Source: Oscillospiraceae bacterium (lineage in GTDB: Bacteria > Bacillota > Clostridia > Oscillospirales > Ruminococcaceae). Taken from it: 8,383 bases of DNA. Numbering within the stretch: position 1 is the stretch's first letter; each line of letters starts with the position of its first letter. Both the position numbers and the translations under genes were made by a program. Below the pieces are notes generated by a model. It was not told where the DNA came from and did no database searches. It saw only the letters and a program-made list of their open reading frames with translations. Positions 1 to 5,233 of this stretch are shown here, piece after piece. The stretch spans positions 1-8,383 of the forward strand of contig JAFPXW010000099.1 in NCBI GenBank assembly GCA_017394565.1. The letters run 5' to 3'.

Positions 1-611
1 CGCCGGAGCAGTGCCCGCAGTGCAAGGTTTCCGGAGATAAATTCGTAGAACAGGCTGAAACCAAGACCTACGTCTGTCCGGTCTGCGGCTATGTGCATGA
101 AGGCACGGAGCCGCCGGAGAAGTGCCCGCAGTGCGGTGTTGCCGGTGAGAAGTTCATCGTCAAGGACAAGGACGAAAAGCTGGAATTTGCCTGCGAACAC
201 GTCCTCGGCGTTGCCAAGGCTGTGACGGATCCGGAGATCATCGAAGGCCTGCGTTCCAATTTCACCGGTGAATGTTCCGAAGTGGGTATGTACCTGGCGA
301 TGGCAAGAGTGGCTTTCCGCGAGGGCTATCCGGAGATCGGTATGTACTGGGAAAAAGCAGCTTACGAGGAAGCGGAGCACGCTGCCAAGTTCGCTGAGCT
401 GCTCGGCGAGATCGTTTCGGACTCCACCGAGGAGAACCTGCGCGTGAGAATGCTCGCAGAGCAGGGCGCTACCGAGGGCAAGCTGAAGCTTGCCAAGCGT
501 GCCAAGGAGCTGAATCTCGATGCGATCCATGATACCGTTCATGAGATGGCTCGCGACGAAGCACGCCACGGCAAGGCATTTGAAGGTCTGCTCAGACGTT
601 ATTTCGGCTGA
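1..611 (+). CDS. Rubrerythrin / NADH-peroxidase-like protein with N-terminal rubredoxin ribbons, 5' partial
   Basis: Rubrerythrins reduce hydrogen peroxide in the cytoplasm of anaerobes, passing electrons from a rubredoxin-type Fe(Cys)4 site to a di-iron site. The reading frame is open from base 3, and 202 residues are visible. Residues 1-17 are the end of a first rubredoxin-like ribbon (CPQC, Cys4 and Cys7). Residues 23-47 are a complete second ribbon (CPVC at 25-28, CPQC at 41-44). A ferritin-like four-helix domain follows from about residue 65, with carboxylate and histidine ligand candidates in ECSE (90-93), EEAEH (122-126) and DEARH (185-189). Ribbons placed before the ferritin domain match the 'reverse rubrerythrin' order of clostridia, and the whole resembles proteins annotated NADH peroxidase. 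The true start lies upstream of the window. The gene ends in TGA and appears to be transcribed alone or as the last gene of a unit. Family is near certain; the exact electron donor is not shown by the sequence. Confidence 0.93.
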   Translation, partial: PEQCPQCKVSGDKFVEQAETKTYVCPVCGYVHEGTEPPEKCPQCGVAGEKFIVKDKDEKLEFACEHVLGVAKAVTDPEIIEGLRSNFTGECSEVGMYLAMARVAFREGYPEIGMYWEKAAYEEAEHAAKFAELLGEIVSDSTEENLRVRMLAEQGATEGKLKLAKRAKELNLDAIHDTVHEMARDEARHGKAFEGLLRRYFG

Positions 612-659
612 TCGGGAAATCTTTCAGGAGCGTTATTGATATTATTATAACGTACTGTA

Positions 660-686
660 GGGGGGAGCAGGCGGTTGTCTGCTCCC
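660..686 (+). terminator. GC-rich hairpin after rubrerythrin, possible 3' end without U-tract
   Basis: The arms GGGAGCAGGC (663-672) and GTCTGCTCCC (677-686) pair over ten base pairs, with one G-U, around a GGTT loop. They lie 50 bases after the rubrerythrin stop. No run of T follows on either strand, so this is not a canonical intrinsic terminator. It may be a 3' stabilising structure or a factor-assisted end. Confidence 0.4.
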
Positions 687-784
687 TCACTCATCAGCTA
701 TGGGAAATGTGTACAATCATTCCCTATTTACTTTGTGCATATTTCCGGTTTTTAGATTTTTTTCAAGAAAAAGTGTCAAATTTT

Positions 785-881
785 ACCCCCTATTGGTGTC
801 TAACTTAATAGAACGCCTCACACGGCGGATCCGTTTCGTTACAAATGCATCGATCCACGCACACATCACCCAATAGGAGGT
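785..881 (+). promoter_or_regulatory. Long-range inverted repeat covering the XRE gene ribosome site
   Basis: Bases 785-796 (ACCCCCTATTGG) and 870-881 (CCAATAGGAGGT) can pair at 11 of 12 positions, with one C-A mismatch at 788/878. The right arm contains the AGGAGG Shine-Dalgarno sequence at 875-880. In RNA this helix would hide the ribosome site and close a loop of about 73 bases. That holds only if transcription starts upstream of 785. As DNA, the same boxes could be half-sites for a regulator. No convincing promoter is visible: a weak TTTACC-17-TTAATA pair at 782-810 would start downstream of the left arm and exclude the RNA model. The remainder of 612-887 is AT-rich and holds no gene. Confidence 0.35.
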
Positions 882-887
882 TTTACC

Positions 888-1121
888 ATGGAAAGCTATC
901 AGGCTACAAGAGAGATCATGTTCAACCGCATCCGCACCCTGCGCAAGCGCGAACACTACACACAGAGCGAGATGGCACAGCGGCTCCAGATCAGCCGCCG
1001 CACCTATGCCAATTACGAGCGCGGCGTTCACGCCATGCCCGTGGAGGTGCTGGTCGTCATCGCAGATACATTCGGCACGAGTCTGGATTATCTCACAGGC
1101 CGTGTACCGGATGCGCACTAA
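888..1121 (+). CDS. Small XRE-family helix-turn-helix DNA-binding protein
   Basis: This 77-residue protein is almost entirely one Cro/C1-type (XRE, HTH_3) domain. The HTH core spans residues about 25-46, from TQSEMAQRL through ISRRTYANYERG. The typical C-terminal helices follow, ending in a DYLTGR motif at about residues 67-72, which is common in stand-alone Firmicute XRE regulators. There is no effector or dimerisation domain beyond this. The ATG at 888 is preceded by a perfect AGGAGG (875-880) at a seven-base spacing, which fixes the start. The next gene begins 49 bases downstream on the same strand with no terminator between, so the two are probably co-transcribed. Such short proteins usually bind operators as dimers and often control their own promoter. 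Its targets cannot be read from the sequence. Homologues occur both in the core genome and in phages, but nothing phage-like lies nearby. Confidence 0.88.
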   Translation: MESYQATREIMFNRIRTLRKREHYTQSEMAQRLQISRRTYANYERGVHAMPVEVLVVIADTFGTSLDYLTGRVPDAH

Positions 1122-1170
1122 AGCGCTGCATTTCTCAGGCGTCGGCTGCACCGGCAAGGAGTGACTATTC

Positions 1171-3378
1171 ATGCAGAAACGTATCGGGATCATCATCGGC
1201 AAGATCTACAAGGAGATCAACCGCCAGCATCTGTGCGGCATCCTTGAGGAAGCCTATGCCCACGGCGTGAGCGCGTATGTCTTTACGCTCACGGAGGAAA
1301 GCGGCGATTCCACCATCGCTGTCGGCGAGAGAAATTTATTCAGTATGATCAATTTCTCCATGCTCGATGGCATCCTGTTTCTGCCCTACACGCTGTCCTC
1401 TACCCCGTACAGCGACTATATCCAGCGCTTCTTACAGGAAAACTGCTCGCTGCCGATCGTTCGTGTCGGCACGGAAACGCAGCCCTTCCCTTCCATCTGG
1501 TACCATGACCGCAGCGAAATGGCCGAGATCACACGGCACCTGATCGTGCATCACGGCTGCCGCAATATGATCTGTCTGACCGGCCAGTCATTCCAGACAG
1601 TTTCGCATGAACGTCTGGCAGGCTTCCGCGACGCACTCGATGAAGCCGGCATCCCCTTTCGTGAGGAAAACGGGATCTTCGGCGATTTCTGGATCTATAC
1701 CGCGCAGAATCTCGCACGCGAGATCGCTGACGGCATCCGTCCAAAACCGGATGCTGTGGTCTGCGCCAACGATACCATGGCGATCGCACTCTGCGACTCG
1801 CTGAAAGAGCATGGGCTGAATGTCCCCGACGATATCATCGTCACCGGCTACGACGGCACCCTCGAAGCGCAGATCCATGTGCCGTCGATCACCACCTACC
1901 GGACTTCCTGGCGTCAGCTCGGCCGAAATGCCTATGCCCTGCTGCACAAGCTCATCACCGGCGAGGTCATCGAGCCGCAGGTGCAGGAGCGCGGTACCCT
2001 CATGTGCCGCAAAAGCTGCGGATGCGTCGAAAACATTGCGCAGGAAGAGCAGCTCAAGGAACTGAGCTACCAGCAGATGGAGGACAGCTTCCTCGACAGC
2101 AATCTTTCCACGCACCTGCTGTCCTGCAACAATCTCGACAGCTTCGTGCGGACCATGTACGACAATATGTATGTCTTCCTCGATCCGGCGTACTACGACA
2201 AGCAGCAGTTCTGCCTGTGTCTGTGCGATGACTGGGATACCGGCTCGATGCCGGACTACAGCTTCCACGACTACCGCACGCAGGGCTATTCGGAGCAGAT
2301 GATGCTGATGTGCTACAACGGCAATCACCTCAGCTTCCCGCTGACCGACATGGTACCAACCGACCTGATGCGCTCGGAAATCCCGACCGTGACGTTCTTT
2401 ACGGCGGTGCATTTCCAGGATCGCTGTTTCGGCTATTCTGCGCTGCAATTCCGCGGCGTGGCAGACGGATTCAATGCGCATTATCTGCGCTTCTGCCGCG
2501 AGGTGAATAACGGTCTGGAATTCCTGCGTGTCCAGAATGCCCTGCGTTCGCTGGCCTACCACAACCTGCTGACACAGGTGCGCGACACCATGACGGGACT
2601 TTACAATCTGAAAAGCCTGCCGCACATCTGGGTGGATTACGTCCGGAATGTGCAGGAATCCGGCGAACACGCCTTCTGGGTGGCACTGTCCATCACAGGG
2701 CTGTACCGTCTGACGGAATCGCATGGTTCGCTTGCCAAGGACAAGCTGCTGGTGACGTTTTCGGAGCAGATGCAGAATGTTTGCAGCCACGGCGAAAAAT
2801 GCCTGCGTGCCGGTGAGGGCGACTTCCTGATCCTCGGCAGCGAGCCGGCTTCGTCACATTATCACAATCTGCTCGTGCAGAATCTGCGTGAGCAATTTGA
2901 ACAGCACCAGAATGCCCTTGGACAGACGCATCTGCCGCTGCAATACGCGATCGCACTCGAGGAACGGATGCCGCGTGCGCCGCAGGATGCCGAAAAGGCT
3001 GCCCTGACGCTGCTGTCCAAGGCGAAAGCCACGCAGCCGACGTACTCCGAGCAGCTTCATTACGCCGATCTTGCGGATCTGCGCCGGAGCATTTACAAGA
3101 ATCCGGAACGCGACTGGTCGCTGGCGATGTGCGCGGAGCTTCTGAATATTTCCAGCTCCTATTTCCACCGCATCTACCAGAAAGCATTCGGCGTCAGCTG
3201 TGCGAGCGACATTCACCGCAGCAAGCTCGAACACGCGAAATTCCTGCTGCTCCACACGTCCGATACCTTGCAGGAGATCGCCGGAAAGTGCGGCTATGAT
3301 TACTCCCACTTCATGCGGACCTTCAAGAAGGAATTCGGCATGACGCCGACGGAATACCGGCGCGGCAAAAATGACTGA
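1171..3378 (+). CDS. Hybrid transcriptional regulator: LacI-type ligand-binding domain, degenerate GGDEF-like domain, AraC-type HTH
   Basis: The 735-residue protein is probably a cytoplasmic, ligand-responsive transcription factor; there is no signal peptide or membrane segment. Residues 1-275 form a periplasmic-binding-protein fold of the LacI/GalR sensor type, recognisable by DAVVCANDTMAIA, PDDIIVTGYDGT and the closing SITTYR segment, but without the usual N-terminal LacI HTH. It ends in a cysteine cluster (C279, C283, C285; SCGC). Residues about 290-465 are an unassigned middle region, possibly GAF-like. Residues about 471-600 resemble a GGDEF domain: the entry motif RDTMTGLYN is at 471-479, but the signature is RAGEGDF at 546-552 instead of GGDEF, so cyclase activity is unlikely. 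Residues about 638-735 are an AraC/XylS double HTH with the family-typical CGYDYSHFMRTFKKEFGMTP. An AAGGAG ribosome site (1156-1161) lies nine bases before the ATG. It follows the XRE gene as the second cistron. A sugar or related small molecule is the likely ligand by family; the target genes are unknown. Confidence 0.9.
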   Translation: MQKRIGIIIGKIYKEINRQHLCGILEEAYAHGVSAYVFTLTEESGDSTIAVGERNLFSMINFSMLDGILFLPYTLSSTPYSDYIQRFLQENCSLPIVRVGTETQPFPSIWYHDRSEMAEITRHLIVHHGCRNMICLTGQSFQTVSHERLAGFRDALDEAGIPFREENGIFGDFWIYTAQNLAREIADGIRPKPDAVVCANDTMAIALCDSLKEHGLNVPDDIIVTGYDGTLEAQIHVPSITTYRTSWRQLGRNAYALLHKLITGEVIEPQVQERGTLMCRKSCGCVENIAQEEQLKELSYQQMEDSFLDSNLSTHLLSCNNLDSFVRTMYDNMYVFLDPAYYDKQQFCLCLCDDWDTGSMPDYSFHDYRTQGYSEQMMLMCYNGNHLSFPLTDMVPTDLMRSEIPTVTFFTAVHFQDRCFGYSALQFRGVADGFNAHYLRFCREVNNGLEFLRVQNALRSLAYHNLLTQVRDTMTGLYNLKSLPHIWVDYVRNVQESGEHAFWVALSITGLYRLTESHGSLAKDKLLVTFSEQMQNVCSHGEKCLRAGEGDFLILGSEPASSHYHNLLVQNLREQFEQHQNALGQTHLPLQYAIALEERMPRAPQDAEKAALTLLSKAKATQPTYSEQLHYADLADLRRSIYKNPERDWSLAMCAELLNISSSYFHRIYQKAFGVSCASDIHRSKLEHAKFLLLHTSDTLQEIAGKCGYDYSHFMRTFKKEFGMTPTEYRRGKND

Positions 3379-3386
3379 GCTTCCCG

Positions 3387-3422
3387 AAGCGTTTCCCGGC
3401 TCTCCCCGGGGAACGCTTTTTT
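3387..3422 (+). terminator. Intrinsic terminator of the regulator unit
   Basis: The arms AAGCGTTTCCC (3387-3397) and GGGGAACGCTT (3408-3418) pair over eleven base pairs with one T-G wobble and a ten-base loop. A run of six T (3417-3422) follows. It begins nine bases after the regulator's TGA stop and is a textbook rho-independent terminator on the + strand. Confidence 0.92.
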
Positions 3423-3502
3423 GAAGACTCAGAACCTGTCCACACAGGGGGCTGCACCTGCTTGCTTTCTAATACGAATCTCTAACCGAACCAATGAAAA
3501 CG

Positions 3503-3535
3503 AAACAGACCGCCTATCCGGGCGGTCTGTTTTTT
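3503..3535. terminator. Bidirectional terminator between converging genes
   Basis: AACAGACCGCC (3504-3514) and GGCGGTCTGTT (3521-3531) form a perfect eleven-base-pair stem around TATCCG. On the + strand it runs into six T (3530-3535). On the - strand it lies just after the transporter's TGA and is followed by TTTCGTTTT, a weaker U-tract. It therefore most likely ends the MATE transcript and also backs up the regulator's terminator. The bases between the two terminators show no gene. Confidence 0.88.
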
Positions 3536-4893
3536 CAACCTTTCTTCTGCGCAAAGAATTTCTTCATTGTGAAACGCCGCATGATCGTGTAGGCGATCAC
3601 CAGCGCCGCCGCAGTTGCCATCCAGCTCAGCGGATAGGCCTTGAGCAGTGTGGAAAAATCCTGCTGCTGCTGGAACGCCGTATAAACCCATGTGATCCGC
3701 ACGCCGCAGATCCCGGCCATGCAGATGATCGCCGGAACGAATGAACGTCCATAACCGCGCATACAGCCGGATACAATTTCGATCACCACATTGATTCCCT
3801 CCGACAGCAGCACATACTTCAGGCGGATCATGCCTACCGAGATCACGGCCGCATCCGAATTGAAAATGTGCAGCAAGGGCTTCCCCAGCAGCAAAATCAA
3901 CAGCGACATCGAAACCGTGATGACCATATCCTGCAAAAACGCGATCTTGGTCGCCTTGATGCAGCGCTCCGGCTGGTTCGCACCGAAATTCTGCCCGACA
4001 AACGTCGTACACGCCTGCCCGAAGGAATTCAGGATGTAATACGCAAAGATCTCGATATTAAATGCCGCCGAGGATGCCGCCATGACATCGCTGCCCAGCT
4101 TATTGATGGAGGACTGGATGATGATGTTGGAAATCGCGAACACCATGCCCTGCACGCCTGCCGGCAGTCCGATCGAGATCATGGATCCCAGCAGCTTGCC
4201 GTCCATCCGGAGACTGGAGAACGAAAACCGGATCTCGGAGGTTTCCTTCATCAGGAAATAAATCAGCAGCACCGAGCTGATGAGATTCGACAGCACTGTC
4301 GCCAATGCCACGCCATTGACGGTCATTTTCAGCACCAGCACAAAAAACAGATTCAGCAGCACATTGATGATGCCCGATGTCAGCAGGCAGATCAGCGGCG
4401 TCTGGGTATTACCGTGGCTGCGGAAAATTGCCGAGGAAAAGTCATACAGCAGGATCACCGGCATTCCGGCAACGTACACGCGGAAATACAGCAGTGCCAT
4501 ATCGAACACGTCGTCAGGGATCGACATCCGGCTGAGGATCTGCCGCGACGCCAGCTCACACAGCACCGCAAACACGATGCCGCCGGCAAACGCAAACAAC
4601 AGCGCGGTATGAACGGCTTTTTTCACTCGCTCCTGCTCACGCTGTCCGATGAGCTTTGCAATGACGACATTTGCACCGATCGAAATGCCCGTGAACAGGC
4701 TGAGGATCAGCGCAATGACCGGGGTATTGCTGCCGACGGCTGCCATGGCATTCTTGCCGACGAAACGCCCGACGACCGCAATGTCCGCCGCATTAAAAAG
4801 CTGCTGCAGGATCCCCGTTGCTGCCAGCGGCAGCGCGAACCCCATCAGCTTGTCCCCGATCGAACCATGCAGCATATCCATATTCTTCTTCAT
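3535..4893 (-). CDS. MATE-family multidrug/toxin efflux transporter
   Basis: This 452-residue integral inner-membrane protein has about twelve hydrophobic segments, the standard length and topology for MATE exporters, which expel cationic drugs and toxins using a Na+ or H+ gradient. The first lobe opens with GFALPLAATGILQQLFNAAD (18-37) and VVGRFVG (40-46), followed by FRSHGNTQTP (157-166), all typical of the family. The second lobe restarts near residue 242 with GLPAGVQGMVF, the expected internal repeat. It ends in a basic tail (MRRFTMKKFFAQKKG). Coupling ion and substrates cannot be deduced; the clostridial MepA/CdeA-like group is the closest general fit. A GTG at 4899 in the same frame would add two residues, but only ATG at 4893 is correctly spaced from the GGAG site. 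The gene has its own strong promoter and terminator, so it is a single-gene unit converging on the regulator. No binding site linking it to that regulator was recognised. Confidence 0.93.
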   Translation of the reverse strand: MKKNMDMLHGSIGDKLMGFALPLAATGILQQLFNAADIAVVGRFVGKNAMAAVGSNTPVIALILSLFTGISIGANVVIAKLIGQREQERVKKAVHTALLFAFAGGIVFAVLCELASRQILSRMSIPDDVFDMALLYFRVYVAGMPVILLYDFSSAIFRSHGNTQTPLICLLTSGIINVLLNLFFVLVLKMTVNGVALATVLSNLISSVLLIYFLMKETSEIRFSFSSLRMDGKLLGSMISIGLPAGVQGMVFAISNIIIQSSINKLGSDVMAASSAAFNIEIFAYYILNSFGQACTTFVGQNFGANQPERCIKATKIAFLQDMVITVSMSLLILLLGKPLLHIFNSDAAVISVGMIRLKYVLLSEGINVVIEIVSGCMRGYGRSFVPAIICMAGICGVRITWVYTAFQQQQDFSTLLKAYPLSWMATAAALVIAYTIMRRFTMKKFFAQKKG

Positions 4894-4901
4894 TTTCACA
4901 T

Positions 4902-4905
4902 CTCC
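4902..4905 (-). promoter_or_regulatory. Ribosome binding site deciding the MATE start
   Basis: On the - strand GGAG ends eight bases before the ATG at 4893-4891 but only two bases before an in-frame GTG at 4899-4897. The spacing favours the ATG. Confidence 0.75.
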
Positions 4906-4938
4906 ATGATACAGTTTGTCTAAAATTCAACATATTTT

Positions 4939-4967
4939 ATTATACTACATCACCATGAGAATGTCAA
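4939..4967 (-). promoter_or_regulatory. Consensus sigma-A promoter of the MATE gene
   Basis: Read on the - strand, TTGACA (4967-4962) and TATAAT (4944-4939) are both perfect consensus hexamers at the optimal 17-base spacing. Transcription should start near 4932, leaving a leader of about 39 bases. No obvious operator palindrome overlaps it, so expression may be high and largely constitutive. Confidence 0.9.
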
Positions 4968-5113
4968 ATAAGTTTTTTTCAACGGGTATCAAAACGTTTT
5001 TATGACATTCATTGTAACGACTCCTCCCCTACCGTTTTTGTGAATTACGGACAGTTTTATGGTTTGATTTCGCGGAAACGAGCATCTGATTTCACAAAGT
5101 TGTCCTTCACCTA

Positions 5114-5142
5114 TTGACAATTGTCCTCGGAAATGGTATGAT
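5114..5142 (+). promoter_or_regulatory. Sigma-A promoter of gltB, with extended -10 and an operator-like palindrome
   Basis: TTGACA (5114-5119) and TATGAT (5137-5142) are separated by exactly 17 bases. The -10 is preceded by TGG, giving an extended -10 element. Transcription should start near 5149. A perfect ten-base palindrome GACAATTGTC (5116-5125) overlaps the -35, and TTGTCC occurs twice (5100-5105 and 5121-5126), 21 bases apart; either could be a regulator site. The upstream part of the spacer (about 4980-5099) shows nothing else I can name. Confidence 0.88.
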
Positions 5143-5153
5143 AATAGCAGAAC

Positions 5154-5199
5154 AAAGACGTTCACTACAGGCTTATTGTCTGCGGTGAACGTCTTTTTT
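5154..5199 (+). terminator. Leader terminator/attenuator hairpin upstream of gltB
   Basis: AAAGACGTTCAC (5154-5165) and GTGAACGTCTTT (5185-5196) pair perfectly over twelve base pairs. Inside, CAGGC (5168-5172) and GTCTG (5178-5182) extend the stem around a TTATT loop, with one mismatch. Six T follow (5194-5199), then ATTTT. The structure has every mark of an intrinsic terminator. It starts about five bases after the predicted gltB transcription start and ends 34 bases before the ATG. It cannot serve the MATE gene, which is transcribed away from it. It should give a transcript of about 50 bases unless RNA polymerase reads through, so attenuation or a small leader RNA is likely. GCAGA (5147-5151) can pair with TCTGC (5179-5183) as a short competing helix. 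Confidence 0.8.
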
Positions 5200-5218
5200 A
5201 TTTTCATAGTCAATGAAG

Positions 5219-5227
5219 AAAGGGTGG
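5219..5227 (+). promoter_or_regulatory. Ribosome binding site deciding the gltB start
   Basis: AAAGGGTGG lies six bases before the ATG at 5234. An in-frame ATG at 5213 would add seven residues but has only U-rich sequence before it, so 5234 is preferred. The RNA just upstream can form a small stem (5201-5207 with 5213-5219) next to this site. Confidence 0.75.
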
Positions 5228-5233
5228 AATCGC

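Noticed and set aside
471..611. Active diguanylate cyclase signalling in the region
   Set aside because: The only GGDEF-like domain in the window (in the gene at 1171-3378) reads GEGDF, so the catalytic signature is missing; nothing in the rubrerythrin end suggests a link.
785..881. Inverted repeat as ends of a small mobile element
   Set aside because: The enclosed ~73 bases hold no gene, no flanking target duplication is visible, and one arm is a working ribosome site.
783..1202. Overlapping frames on both strands across the XRE gene
   Set aside because: Only 888-1121 has a strong ribosome site and a recognisable HTH domain.
1588..2790. A 400-codon - strand frame inside the hybrid regulator gene
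   Set aside because: It lies fully opposite a well-supported coding frame, has shadow-like composition, no domain and no ribosome site.
3868..4923. A 351-codon + strand frame opposite the MATE gene
   Set aside because: Its product is rich in Gln, His, Arg and Asp, the mirror image of hydrophobic membrane codons. The - strand MATE frame carries all family features.
5040..5199. ANTAR-type antitermination leader or T-box before gltB
   Set aside because: The predicted start near 5149 leaves only a few bases before the terminator, too little for paired hexaloop hairpins or a T-box stem I. No such motifs were seen upstream either.
4989..5213. A 74-codon - strand frame in the divergent promoter region
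   Set aside because: It runs through the gltB promoter and hairpin, lacks a ribosome site and has no recognisable domain.
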